This document shows, piece after piece, positions 34,027 to 42,869 of a stretch of DNA of 64,000 nt (position 1 is the first letter of the stretch; each line of letters starts with the position of its first letter). Below the pieces are notes generated by a model, which was given only the letters and a program-made list of their open reading frames with translations, did not search any database and was not told where the DNA came from. The translations under genes were made by a program, and so were the position numbers. The stretch is from the NCBI GenBank assembly GCA_019245575.1, contig JAFARE010000043.1, positions 19,011-83,010 on the forward strand, read 5' to 3'. The DNA is from Candidatus Dormiibacterota bacterium. Lineage in GTDB: Bacteria > Chloroflexota > Dormibacteria > Aeolococcales > Aeolococcaceae.

Positions 34027-35130
34027 TTGAGCGCCCCCGGTTCCGCGTCCGCCAAGACGCACGCCGTCGACGCCCGTGTCGCCGAGTCGCCGCTGGTCAG
34101 CCTGCGCTACTTCGTCGACACGTCCGCGACGGACCTCGACGAGCTGGTTGCCGGGCTCGAGCGCGAGATGATCGCGCTCGCTGCCGAGCGCTCCGCCACG
34201 GTGCAGCAGCTGCGGCGCAACGAGGACATCCGCAGCCACGTCCTGAAGGGGCTCAGCCGCTACGCGCCTCGGGATGTGGTCCGCTGCCTCCACGACGGCC
34301 TCGTCCTCACCAGCGATCTGGCCCGCCTCGACGAGCGGACGGCCGACATCCGCCGCCGCCACACCGCGGCGATGGCTGAGCGCGACCTGTTCCGGGGGCT
34401 CGCCAAGACGCTGCGCGACGTCGCCGCCTCGGGCGGCCTCACCGTCAACGAGCGGGCCAACCGCCTGAAGCAGGCGTCACGGCAGATCTTCCAGATCGTC
34501 GATGACGAGCACGAGGCGAGCGCCCGCGCCATCCTCGACGGTCCGATGCAGCGGCTCAGCGACGCCGCCTTCGAGGCCGAGCTGGCGATCCGCCGCCTGG
34601 AACCGGATCCCGTCGCGGCGCGGCAGCACGCGCGCCGCTGTCGCGAAGCCGCGGGCGAGGCCGCGGTGGGGGTCGAACGCCTCGTGCGCCGGCTCCGGCC
34701 GGTCTCCGCCGACCGCGACCTGGTCGAGGCGCTGCGCGAGCTCCTCGCCGACTCGCCCGCGCGCGAGACCGCGCGGTTGCAGGTCATCGGCCTGCCCCAG
34801 CGGTTCTCGCCGATGCTCGAGGTCACCGCGTACCGCGTGGTGGAGGCGGCGGTCGACAACGCAGTCCGCCACGGGCACTCGTCGCGCATCGACGTGGTGC
34901 TCTCCTTCCAGCGCGACCGCATCGGTCTCCTGGTCAAGGACGACGGCGAGGGATTCGACGTCTTCGCCACCGAGGCGCGCCTGGGACGGACGCGCGGCCT
35001 GGGCCTCATCTCCATGCACGAGCGAGCTGCGCTCGCGGGCAGCCGTCTCGAGGTGCGCAGCCTCATCGGCGAGGGGACCGAGGTGCGGCTGATGCTGGCG
35101 CAGCGCCAGGGGGTTGCGCGTGGCGTCTGA
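34027..35130 (+). CDS. DegS-like sensor histidine kinase homologue lacking the phosphoacceptor His
   Basis: About 367 residues, soluble: no membrane segment is visible. The TTG at 34027 has AAGGAGAGG six bases upstream. Residues ~20-150 are a helical sensor-like region. At about 165 the HisKA_3 dimerisation motif, normally RELHDGPAQ, reads ARAILDGPMQ: the phosphorylated His is Leu (codon CTC). LRRLRPVS follows. The HATPase domain looks sound: VEAAVDNAVRHGHSS (N box), DDGEGFD (G1), RGLGLISMHERAALAG and GEGTEVRL (G2). It could bind ATP but should not autophosphorylate at this position. No response regulator gene is next to it. Confidence 0.85.
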   Translation: MSAPGSASAKTHAVDARVAESPLVSLRYFVDTSATDLDELVAGLEREMIALAAERSATVQQLRRNEDIRSHVLKGLSRYAPRDVVRCLHDGLVLTSDLARLDERTADIRRRHTAAMAERDLFRGLAKTLRDVAASGGLTVNERANRLKQASRQIFQIVDDEHEASARAILDGPMQRLSDAAFEAELAIRRLEPDPVAARQHARRCREAAGEAAVGVERLVRRLRPVSADRDLVEALRELLADSPARETARLQVIGLPQRFSPMLEVTAYRVVEAAVDNAVRHGHSSRIDVVLSFQRDRIGLLVKDDGEGFDVFATEARLGRTRGLGLISMHERAALAGSRLEVRSLIGEGTEVRLMLAQRQGVARGV

Positions 35131-35509
35131 GCATGAGCCACGGCGGCTCCTGCGCGAGGACGGCGTCACCGTGGCGCAGAGCGTGGACACGGCGACGTCG
35201 ATGTGGCAGCGCTTCATGGGCCTGATGGGACGCGGCGAGCTTCCCGCGGGGCACGGGTTGTTCATCCATCCGTGCTCGTCGATCCACATGTTCTTCATGC
35301 GCTTTGCCATCGACGCGGCGTTTGTCGACCGGGACCTGCGTGTCGTGCGCGTGTATCACTCGCTGCGTCCCTGGCGGATCACCCGGGTGGTGCGGCGCGC
35401 CAAGGGCGTGTTCGAGCTTCCGGCCGGCACCCTCGCGGGCGCCGGCGTCCAGACCGGTGACACGCTGGAGCTGGTTGCCGCACAGGAGGTTTCCGGCACA
35501 CCCGCATAG
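35114..35509 (+). CDS. DUF192 family protein
   Basis: 131 residues from a TTG at 35114, or 129 from the GTG at 35120; either way it overlaps the kinase-like gene and is coupled to it. The DUF192 pattern is clear: FMGLMGRGELPAGHGLFIHPCSSIHMFFMRFAIDAAFVDRD, then LRPWRITRVVRRAKGVFELPAG. The function of the family is not established; members are often secreted or membrane-bound, but no signal peptide is visible here. Confidence 0.85.
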   Translation: MRVASEHEPRRLLREDGVTVAQSVDTATSMWQRFMGLMGRGELPAGHGLFIHPCSSIHMFFMRFAIDAAFVDRDLRVVRVYHSLRPWRITRVVRRAKGVFELPAGTLAGAGVQTGDTLELVAAQEVSGTPA

Positions 35510-35539
35510 TGGGCCGCCTCGGTGGCGCGGGGCGGGGCG

Positions 35540-36388
35540 CTAGTGCAGGTTCGCCGTGCGCTGCTGCATGACGAAGCTCGAGTCGCCGCCCATGGTCACC
35601 AGCACCGACGTGAAACCGGGCGCGAACGGACCCAGGTCATCCGACTCCTGGTCGTTGTTGTAGTCCATGTGGGAGATGCCCTGGCCGTGCGTGATGGTGA
35701 TGGTCATCTTCTGGTGCGTGCCGTTGCAGGTGACGCTGGGGACGTACACGTTGCCGGCGGCGTCGTTGGGATAGGAATCCTCATCGGCCTCGGCGTAGAT
35801 GTAGTCGTTGTCACCCGACGGGCACTCGATGGTGACCTTGGCGGCGATGTCGCCGTTGCTGTCGACGGATGCGCTGTCCAGCGTGATGTGCGTATCGTCG
35901 GGGACGTCAATCGTGCGCTGCTGCGTGGTGAAGTCCGACTGGCCACCGACGGAAACCAGCACTGCGACCTCGCCAGGGGCAAACGTCAGTATGTCGTCGG
36001 ACTCGATGTCGTTGTTGTAGTCCATGTGGGAGATGCCCCGGCCGTGCACGATGGTCACGGTGAGCTTCTGCGTCTTCCCCGTGCAGATGAAGCTGTTCAC
36101 ATACTCGTTGCCGGCGGCCTCGTTGGTGTACACGTCCTGGTCCGCCTCGGCGTAGATGTAGTTGTTGTCGCCCTTGGGACACTGCAGGTAGAGCTTCACG
36201 GCCAGGTCGCCGCCGGCGGTCACCTCGCCCGACTTGATCGAGATCTGCGTCTTGCCCGCGGCGGAAGCGCCGTGCACCGCGAGCGTGCCGGCGCCGAGCG
36301 CCAGCACGGCTGCTGTGACAACCGCGAATCGCCGCCGGCGTGCGGCGACACTCTGTGTGACCACCCTCTCCACCCCCATTGCGAACAT
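35540..36388 (-). CDS. exported protein with two tandem copies of an unrecognised domain
   Basis: About 282 residues. A signal peptide opens it (basic RRRR, then VVTAAVLALGAG, cleavage near GASAAG). Two ~110-residue repeats follow. Both contain CPKGDNNYIYAEAD or CPSGDNDYIYAEAD, AAGN.YV.S..C.G, HG.GISHMDYNND.ESDD, FAPG and QQRT. Each repeat keeps two Cys, presumably a disulfide, and an Asp/Asn-rich stretch that could bind calcium (inference). I do not recognise the family. The ATG at 36386-36388 is chosen; one at 36377-36379 is equally possible. It is convergent with the DUF192 gene and divergent from comF. Confidence 0.75.
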   Translation of the reverse strand: MFAMGVERVVTQSVAARRRRFAVVTAAVLALGAGTLAVHGASAAGKTQISIKSGEVTAGGDLAVKLYLQCPKGDNNYIYAEADQDVYTNEAAGNEYVNSFICTGKTQKLTVTIVHGRGISHMDYNNDIESDDILTFAPGEVAVLVSVGGQSDFTTQQRTIDVPDDTHITLDSASVDSNGDIAAKVTIECPSGDNDYIYAEADEDSYPNDAAGNVYVPSVTCNGTHQKMTITITHGQGISHMDYNNDQESDDLGPFAPGFTSVLVTMGGDSSFVMQQRTANLH

Positions 36389-36492
36389 TTGCCGACCGAG
36401 CCCGCCGGCGCGATCTTGGCACCTGGCGGAGACGTTCCGCAAGCAGGCGGTCTGTCCGCGGCGCCGCCTGTTTGCGCGCGCATCGTGGGCGG

Positions 36493-37128
36493 ATGTGGCG
36501 CCATGCGGCACGTCTCGTCCTCGACGCCCTCGCGCCGCGACGCTGCGCCGTGTGCGAGCGTGTCGCCGGTGACGCGCTCTGCCCGCCGTGTCTCGAGGAG
36601 ATGTGCGCCCGCCGTCCGCCCGCATCCCGGACGACGCCGCACGGCCTCGCCGCGGCCGGATTCGAGTTCGAGGGCGCCGTTCGCGCCGCCCTGCACGGGG
36701 GCAAGTACCGCGGCGACCGCGCCGCGCTCCGCCTCCTCGCCGCGGTTGCGGTGCCGCGGCTCCGCGCACGCCTCCCGCTGCCGGCGGCGGTGACGTGCGT
36801 GCCGCTGGGGCGCCGCCGCCTGCGCAGCCGCGGCTACAACCAGGCGGAGGAGATCGCCGGGGTCGTGGCCACGGAGCTGGACTGCCCGTTCGTGGCGGGG
36901 CTCGAGCGGCTGCGCGACACGCCGCCGCAGTCGAGCCGCGACGAGGGCGAGCGCCGCCGCAATGTGGCCGGCGCGTTCATGTGGCGCGGTGTCGACCTGG
37001 AGGGGGCGCGGCTCTGGCTCGTCGACGACGTGCTGACCACCGGCGCCACCACGTCGGCCGCCGCAAGCGCACTCGAAGCCGCGGGCGCGACACGCGTCGA
37101 TGTCGCGGTTGTCGCGGCTGTCCTGTGA
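36493..37128 (+). CDS. comF: ComF family phosphoribosyltransferase-like protein
   Basis: ComF-type protein, 211 residues. In competent bacteria ComF takes part in DNA uptake; in others its role is unclear. The N-terminal zinc ribbon is CAVCERVAGDALCPPC. The phosphoribosyltransferase-like domain has RRRLRSRGYNQAEEIAG and the PRPP loop LVDDVLTTGATTSAAA. The ATG at 36493 (MWRHAARLVLDAL) is the usual start position before the zinc ribbon; the longer open frame upstream overlaps the divergent gene. Confidence 0.88.
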   Translation: MWRHAARLVLDALAPRRCAVCERVAGDALCPPCLEEMCARRPPASRTTPHGLAAAGFEFEGAVRAALHGGKYRGDRAALRLLAAVAVPRLRARLPLPAAVTCVPLGRRRLRSRGYNQAEEIAGVVATELDCPFVAGLERLRDTPPQSSRDEGERRRNVAGAFMWRGVDLEGARLWLVDDVLTTGATTSAAASALEAAGATRVDVAVVAAVL

Positions 37129-37143
37129 GCCCCGCGAGCGCCG

Positions 37144-37149
37144 TATGAT
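37144..37149 (+). promoter_or_regulatory. -10 box of hpf, leaderless-type spacing
   Basis: TATGAT, eight bases before the ATG at 37158. The same hexamer and the same spacing occur before the gene at 54631. Confidence 0.55.
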
Positions 37150-37157
37150 CGAGGCAC

Positions 37158-37538
37158 ATGGCCCAGGCAGGCCCGCGACGCGGCTTGCGCGGCGGGGCGG
37201 ACATGCGCGTGAGCATCACCGCCCGCACCCCAGACCCGGCGCAGGTGCGCGCATACGCGGAAGTGCGGCTCGCCCGGCTGCAGCGCCACTCGCGCCTCTA
37301 CGACGTCAGCGTCGTGGTGGAGGCGGACCCCAAGCACCAGCCCGTGTGCAGTGCGGAGGTCGTCGTGCATCTGCACCACCACGTGCGCCTGGTCGCCACC
37401 GCCGCGGCGGCGACCGCGCAGGAGGCGATTGACGCGGCCGTGGGCCGCGCCGACCGCCAGGTGCTGCGACGCAAGGACCGGGTCACCGAGCGCAAGGGGC
37501 ACCTGGGCGCGGACGGCGTCGGTCCCGCGCCGGCCTGA
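37158..37538 (+). CDS. hpf: ribosome hibernation promoting factor, short form
   Basis: Binds the small-subunit A/P-site region in starved cells and stops translation. 126 residues. The domain starts [26 protein letters not shown] and continues [24 protein letters not shown] to [16 protein letters not shown]. The C-terminal dimerisation domain of the long form (needed for 100S pairing) is absent. About 15 residues precede the domain; the inner ATG at 37203 is an alternative start, but the TATGAT box favours 37158. Confidence 0.87.
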   Translation: MAQAGPRRGLRGGADMRVSITARTPDPAQVRAYAEVRLARLQRHSRLYDVSVVVEADPKHQPVCSAEVVVHLHHHVRLVATAAAATAQEAIDAAVGRADRQVLRRKDRVTERKGHLGADGVGPAPA

Positions 37539-37572
37539 GGCCGCCGCCGGCACGGTTTGGCTCCGGCCGAGC

Positions 37573-37592
37573 CCTGCCATCATGTAGGCAGG
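37573..37592 (+). promoter_or_regulatory. hairpin immediately before the secA start
   Basis: CCTGCC and GGCAGG form a 6-bp stem with an 8-base loop ending two bases before the secA ATG. It would cover the ribosome landing site. secA is translationally autoregulated in E. coli by a different mechanism; a role here is speculative. Confidence 0.3.
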
Positions 37593-37594
37593 CC

Positions 37595-40543
37595 ATGCCA
37601 GTCACCACCAAGCTGCTGAACGCCGTCATGGGCGACCCCGTCAAGCGCGAGATGAAGCGCTACCAGGCGGTGATTGACGAGATCAACGACCTGGAGGAGG
37701 AGATCGCCGCCCTGCGCGACGCCGAGCTCCGGGAGAAGACGCGGGAGTTCCGGGAGCGGCTGGAGATCAGCGGACCCGACATCAGCCACGGCCAGTCGGC
37801 GTCGAGCGCGTACGCCTCCAGGCTCGTGGAGACGGCGGAGGAGCACGAGGAGGCCGAGATGGCTCGCGCCGAAGCCGCGGAGCGGGAGGCACGCCGGGCC
37901 GAGGCGCTCGACGAGCTGCTGCCCGAGGCCTTCGCCGTGGTGCGCGAGGCGTCCAAGCGGACGCTGGGGATGCGCCATTTCGACGTGCAGCTCATCGGCG
38001 GTGTCGTGCTGCACCAGGGCCGCATCGCCGAGATGAAGACCGGCGAGGGCAAGACGCTCGTGGCCACGCTGCCCCTGTACCTCAACGCGCTCGAGTGGCG
38101 CGGCGCGCATCTGGTGACGGTGAACGACTACCTGGCGCGCCGCGACGCCGGATGGAACGGCCCGCTGTACCACATGCTCGGCATGAGCGTCGGTGTCATC
38201 TCAGGCCAGGACCAGAACGGCCTCCCGGTCTCGTACATCTACGACCCCGAGTACAGCGACGAGTCGCATCCGGATCCGCGCCTGCAGCACATGCGCCCCT
38301 GCACGCGGCGCGAGGCGTACGCGGCCGACATCACCTACGCCACCAACAACGAGCTCGGGTTCGACTACCTGCGCGACAACATGGCCCAGAGCCTGGATCA
38401 GTGCGTGCAGCGGCGCCTGCACTACGCGATCGTCGACGAGGTCGACTCCATCCTCATCGACGAGGCACGCACGCCGCTGATCATCAGCGGCCAGGCCAGC
38501 GAGCCCACCGAGAAGTACTACACGTACGCGCGTCTGATCCCGCGCCTCGCCCTCGAGGACGACTACACCATCGACGAGAAGACGAAGTCGGCGACGCTGA
38601 CCGACGAGGGCGCGGAGAAGATCGAGAAATGGACGGGCATCGACAACGTGTACGACATGGAGCACGTGGTCGAGGCGCACCAGATCAACCAGGCGCTGCG
38701 CGCACACGCGCTCTACCTGCGCGACCGCGACTACATCGTGCGCGACGGCGAGGTGGTCATCGTCGACGAGTTCACCGGCCGCACCATGCCCGGCAGGCGC
38801 TGGTCCGACGGGCTGCACCAGGCGATCGAGGCCAAGGAAGGCGTGAAGGTGCAGCAGGAGAACGTGACCCTGGCGACGATCACCTTCCAGAACTTCTTCC
38901 GTCTGTACGACAAGCTGGCCGGCATGACCGGAACGGCGATCACCGAGGCCGAGGAGTTCCACAAGATCTACAACCTCGAGGTGGTGCCGATCCCCACGCA
39001 CCAGCCGATGATCCGCGCCGACGAGTCCGACCTCATCTACAAGACCGAGGAGGCGAAGTTCAAGGCGGTCGTCGACGAGATCGCCGAGCGGAACAAGCAG
39101 GGCCAGCCGATCCTCGTCGGCACCACGAGCATCGAGAAGAGCGAGCGGCTCTCGCGCCTGCTGGAGAAGCGGGGCATCCTGCACTCGGTGCTCAACGCCA
39201 AGCTGCACGAGCGCGAGGCCGCGATCGTGGCCGAGGCAGGGCAGCCCGGCGCCGTCACCATCGCCACCAACATGGCGGGCCGCGGCACCGACATCGTGCT
39301 GGGCGAGCGCGTGCCGGACCTCGGCGGGCTCTACATCATCGGCACGGAGCGGCACGAGTCACGGCGCATCGACAACCAGCTGCGCGGCCGCTCCGGACGG
39401 CAGGGCGATCCCGGTGAGTCGCGGTTCTTCCTGTCCTTCGAGGACGACCTGATGCGCGTCTTCGGCGGCGAGCGCATGCAGGGCATCATGGACCGCCTGC
39501 GCGTGCCCGATGATCAGCCCATCGAGTCGCGCATGGTGTCGCGGCAGATCGAGGGCGCGCAGTCGCGCGTCGAGGGCCACAACTTCGACTCGCGCCGCCA
39601 CGTCGTCGAGTACGACGACGTGATGAACAAGCAGCGCGAGATCATCTACGGCGAGCGGCGCAAGATCCTCGAGGGCACCGACACCAAGGCGAACTTCAGC
39701 GCGATGGTGGAGCACGTGGTGCAGTCGGAGGTGCCGCTGTTCTGCGAGGGACGCAACCGCGAGGCCTGGGACCTCGAGGGTCTGTGGGACCGCATGCGCC
39801 AGTTCGCGCCGCTGCCGCCGCTGAGCGAGGTGAATGCTGAGAGCCTCGGCTCGACCGTGGACGAGGTGGCCGAGACGCTCACCGGCGAGCTCACGTCGCT
39901 GTATGACGAGAAGGAGCAGCAGCACGGCCCGGAGCTGATGCGCCAGGTCGAGCAGTCGCTGATGCTGCAGGTCATCGACGCGCGCTGGCGCGCGTACCTC
40001 ACGCAGATGGACCACCTGCGTGAGGGGATCGGGCTGCAGGCGTATGGCCAGAAGGACCCGCTGGTGGAGTACAAGCAGGCGGCGTTCGAGTCCTTCCAGG
40101 ACCTGACCGAGGATATCCAGCGCGAGATCGTGCGCGCGCTGCTCAACGTGCAGATCCAGCGCGTGGAGCCATCGCCCGACGGTGATGGCGCAGCGCCCGC
40201 CGCCGGCGCCGCCGAGGCGACGGCGCCTCCATCGCCGCGCGCCGACCGTCCCGGCGCGGAGAGCAACGGCGAGCAGGTGCCCCCCGCGCGTCCCGCCGCA
40301 TCGGCGGCGAGCGGTGCGCTGGCCCGTGCAACCGGCGCGTCCGGTCGCGCCAACCTCCCCCTGCCGTCACAGCCGGCGATTCGCAACGTCGTCGAGTCGT
40401 CAGGCGCCGGCACGCGCCGCGTCGACGGCCCCGCTGCTGCGCCGGGCGCCGCGACGGGCAACGGCAAGCCCGGCAAGGTCGGCCGCAATCAGCCATGCCC
40501 CTGCGGCTCGGGCAAGAAGTACAAGTACTGTCACGGCCGCTAG
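37595..40543 (+). CDS. secA: preprotein translocase ATPase SecA
   Basis: ATP-driven motor that pushes preproteins through SecYEG, 982 residues. Walker [15 protein letters not shown] (about residue 150), [19 protein letters not shown], preprotein cross-linking domain, and the second nucleotide fold with [16 protein letters not shown] and [18 protein letters not shown]. After about residue 845 a Pro/Ala-rich linker leads to the C-terminal zinc motif [18 protein letters not shown], which binds SecB or ribosomes. The ATG at 37595 follows a short hairpin. Confidence 0.97.
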   Translation: MPVTTKLLNAVMGDPVKREMKRYQAVIDEINDLEEEIAALRDAELREKTREFRERLEISGPDISHGQSASSAYASRLVETAEEHEEAEMARAEAAEREARRAEALDELLPEAFAVVREASKRTLGMRHFDVQLIGGVVLHQGRIAEMKTGEGKTLVATLPLYLNALEWRGAHLVTVNDYLARRDAGWNGPLYHMLGMSVGVISGQDQNGLPVSYIYDPEYSDESHPDPRLQHMRPCTRREAYAADITYATNNELGFDYLRDNMAQSLDQCVQRRLHYAIVDEVDSILIDEARTPLIISGQASEPTEKYYTYARLIPRLALEDDYTIDEKTKSATLTDEGAEKIEKWTGIDNVYDMEHVVEAHQINQALRAHALYLRDRDYIVRDGEVVIVDEFTGRTMPGRRWSDGLHQAIEAKEGVKVQQENVTLATITFQNFFRLYDKLAGMTGTAITEAEEFHKIYNLEVVPIPTHQPMIRADESDLIYKTEEAKFKAVVDEIAERNKQGQPILVGTTSIEKSERLSRLLEKRGILHSVLNAKLHEREAAIVAEAGQPGAVTIATNMAGRGTDIVLGERVPDLGGLYIIGTERHESRRIDNQLRGRSGRQGDPGESRFFLSFEDDLMRVFGGERMQGIMDRLRVPDDQPIESRMVSRQIEGAQSRVEGHNFDSRRHVVEYDDVMNKQREIIYGERRKILEGTDTKANFSAMVEHVVQSEVPLFCEGRNREAWDLEGLWDRMRQFAPLPPLSEVNAESLGSTVDEVAETLTGELTSLYDEKEQQHGPELMRQVEQSLMLQVIDARWRAYLTQMDHLREGIGLQAYGQKDPLVEYKQAAFESFQDLTEDIQREIVRALLNVQIQRVEPSPDGDGAAPAAGAAEATAPPSPRADRPGAESNGEQVPPARPAASAASGALARATGASGRANLPLPSQPAIRNVVESSGAGTRRVDGPAAAPGAATGNGKPGKVGRNQPCPCGSGKKYKYCHGR

Positions 40544-40647
40544 CAGCGGTCGAGGAACACACGCACGCCACGGCCTGAGGTCACCGCAGGCGGGCGCTAG
40601 CCCAGCCGCTGCAAGGATTTGCGCGCCCCGACGTTTGTACGTTCGGG

Positions 40648-42267
40648 ATGGGATTCACTCGTTCGGCGCGGCTGACGGGCGGCCTCGGTGCCGCGCTGCT
40701 CTGCTCCCTCGGTTTGGCCGTCGCTGCCCGCGCGGATTCGCCGCAGTTCACCGTGGGGGTGCTTCCCCAGGCGACGGGCGTGACATACGGCGCGGCGGCC
40801 GGCGGCCGCAACGAGGACGTTGAGCCGGGCATCGGTGTCGGCGGCGACGGTGTGATCTGGGTCGGCTCAAACCTGGACGTCAACACATCCGCGGATCCGC
40901 GCACGGCCGTCGCCATCGCCGGTGAGGACATATGGAAGTCCACGGACGGCGGGCAGACGTTCCAGTGGGTGGCGGCGCCGTTCAACGAGACCAGCAGCAC
41001 GGCCGGGCTAGGCGGCGAGGACAGTGACCTCACCGTTGCGCCGGTCAAGAACGCGAATGGCTTCTACAACGTCTATGCGACCAGCCTGTATGTGGCGGCG
41101 AGCAACATGGCGTACTCGCAGGACGGAGGCGCCACCTGGACGGACATCACCCTGGGCGGCATCCCGGCGCAGGACCGGCCCTGGATCGCAGCCGACGGAG
41201 CGTGCACGTTCTACCTGACCTATCACCAGCTGCCGCTCTTCTCGCCGATCGTGAACAAGTACGACGTATGCAACCTGACCAACATTGGCGCGGGGTTCAC
41301 CCTCAACCCGGTGCAGTCGACGGCGCTCTTCACTCAGAACACGATCCCGGGTCTGACCAATGCCTTCGGAAAGACGATCGTGGACAACTCGTCAACGTCG
41401 CCCTTCCAGCACAACGTGTACGTGCCCATGGAGGCGTGCAACCTCACGACGCCGACCGACTACTTCAACAACGTGGTGGGAACCGCGGAGCAGGTGCCGA
41501 CCTGCCCCACCGGCGTCAACACCGAGGTGGAGATCGGCGTCAGCACGGACGGTGGGCAGACGTACAACGACTACGTCGTCGCGTACAACGGCAACGGCGA
41601 GACGCAGGTCTGGCCGACATCCCTTGGTGTGGACGCCACGGGTGAGCTCTACATGGTGTGGAGCGACAACCATCACGGCTACCTGTCGACGTCGACGGAT
41701 GGCGGCAAGACGTGGAGCGCGAAGCAGCAGATCGACGCCTCACTTGTAGGAACGGTGACCTATCCGACGGTCGCGGCGGCGGACAAGGGGATCGTCGACG
41801 TGGCGTACTACGCCACGTCCGCGGCCGGCGACGCCAACGACCTGACGGTCATGGGGACACCCGGGTCGCCCACCTCGGCGCAGTGGCACCTGTACTGGCA
41901 GGCGTCCAGCAACGGCGGCACCTCGTTCAGCGCGCCGCAGGCGGTGACCACCACCAACCATACGGGCGTGCTCTGCACCATGGGCAGCGCCTGCTCCATC
42001 AGCGGCAGCCGCAACCTCTACGACGACTTCGGTGTCGTCATCAGCCCGGTGACGGGCAACCCCACGATCGCCTTCGATGCCGACCAGCCCTTCAACGCGC
42101 CGCTCGGCAACGCCGCGGTGGATCCGTACACGGCATATGCCACCGAGGTGAGCCAGCCGTCGAGCTCCACACCGGAAGCTCCGGTGAGCGCGGCGCTGGT
42201 CATGGGTGGTCTGGTCAGCGTGCTCGGCGCGGCCGCTCTTCGTCGCCGGCGCTCGCAGCAGCGCTGA
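40648..42267 (+). CDS. exported Asp-box (BNR/sialidase-like) protein with C-terminal sorting-type tail
   Basis: 539 residues. Signal peptide at 1-29 (RSARLTGGLGAALLCSLGLAVAARA). The body has five Asp-box motifs typical of beta-propeller blades: STDGGQTF, SQDGGATW, STDGGQTY, STDGGKTW and SSNGGTSF. The sialidase catalytic Arg triad is not evident, so enzyme activity should not be assumed. The end reads STPEAPVSAALVMGGLVSVLGAAALRRRRSQQR, a Pro-Glu then membrane helix then Arg tail like a sortase or exosortase substrate (known family pattern; assignment inferred). A short 104-bp gap separates it from secA. Confidence 0.8.
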   Translation: MGFTRSARLTGGLGAALLCSLGLAVAARADSPQFTVGVLPQATGVTYGAAAGGRNEDVEPGIGVGGDGVIWVGSNLDVNTSADPRTAVAIAGEDIWKSTDGGQTFQWVAAPFNETSSTAGLGGEDSDLTVAPVKNANGFYNVYATSLYVAASNMAYSQDGGATWTDITLGGIPAQDRPWIAADGACTFYLTYHQLPLFSPIVNKYDVCNLTNIGAGFTLNPVQSTALFTQNTIPGLTNAFGKTIVDNSSTSPFQHNVYVPMEACNLTTPTDYFNNVVGTAEQVPTCPTGVNTEVEIGVSTDGGQTYNDYVVAYNGNGETQVWPTSLGVDATGELYMVWSDNHHGYLSTSTDGGKTWSAKQQIDASLVGTVTYPTVAAADKGIVDVAYYATSAAGDANDLTVMGTPGSPTSAQWHLYWQASSNGGTSFSAPQAVTTTNHTGVLCTMGSACSISGSRNLYDDFGVVISPVTGNPTIAFDADQPFNAPLGNAAVDPYTAYATEVSQPSSSTPEAPVSAALVMGGLVSVLGAAALRRRRSQQR

Positions 42268-42514
42268 CGGAGCGGCGGCGCCCGAACCCCAGGCGCCGCA
42301 ACCGCGAATCCGCCGAGCGCCGGAACTGCTCCTGGTCGCTGATCACCGCGTCGGGAGCGGGCCAGTAGGGCGGCTCCTGACCGCCCATGTCCGAGGGCCA
42401 CGGGCTGTTGCTGCCCAATGCCGGCCCTTCGTTGGGCTCGCCGCGCAACCCGTACCAGAAGATGGCCAGGACGAACAGTCCGAGCCCGCAGATGATGATG
42501 ATCGCGACAACCAT
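42215..42514 (-). CDS. small membrane protein, unknown function
   Basis: 99 residues from the ATG at 42512-42514. One N-terminal helix (VVAIIIICGLGLFVLAIFWYGL), then a polar, Pro-rich, basic tail probably in the cytoplasm. It lies seven bases after the glyoxalase-like gene and overlaps the convergent Asp-box gene by 53 bp. I recognise no family. The frame is open further upstream. Confidence 0.6.
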   Translation of the reverse strand: MVVAIIIICGLGLFVLAIFWYGLRGEPNEGPALGSNSPWPSDMGGQEPPYWPAPDAVISDQEQFRRSADSRLRRLGFGRRRSVSAAASAGDEERPRRAR

Positions 42515-42521
42515 GGCCGCA

Positions 42522-42869
42522 TCATCCGATGGCGGTGGGATGCTTTGGCTGGTACAGCGCGAGCCGGCTGTCGTCGGGAAGCACGATCGTGGCGACGCGC
42601 CCGAATCGCGCGTCCTCGACTCCGCCTTCGAACGTCGCACCCTTGGCGCGAAGCCGGCTCATCTCCGCGTCGATGTCGTCGCACATCAGGTACAGCTCGT
42701 GATGTGGTGACTCATCGACGGGGTGCACACCGAGCTCGGCGGGCGGCAGCGCGAAGATGAGCCAGCCACCGCCGGCATCCACCGAGTCCAGGTCGAGGAC
42801 ATCGCGCAGAAAGCCGCGCACCGCGTCGGCGTCTTTGGAGAACATGAGCGCGTGCACTCCGATGATCAT
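42522..42869 (-). CDS. glyoxalase/VOC superfamily protein
   Basis: 115 residues in a VOC fold: [61 protein letters not shown], and RLALYQPKHP. Candidate metal ligands are a His in GVHAL, a Glu/His in PHHELYL and Gln/Tyr near the end. Substrate unknown; dioxygenase, glyoxalase and resistance functions all occur in the superfamily. Its ATG overlaps the stop of the phosphoesterase gene (ATGA), so the two are coupled. Confidence 0.8.
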   Translation of the reverse strand: MIIGVHALMFSKDADAVRGFLRDVLDLDSVDAGGGWLIFALPPAELGVHPVDESPHHELYLMCDDIDAEMSRLRAKGATFEGGVEDARFGRVATIVLPDDSRLALYQPKHPTAIG

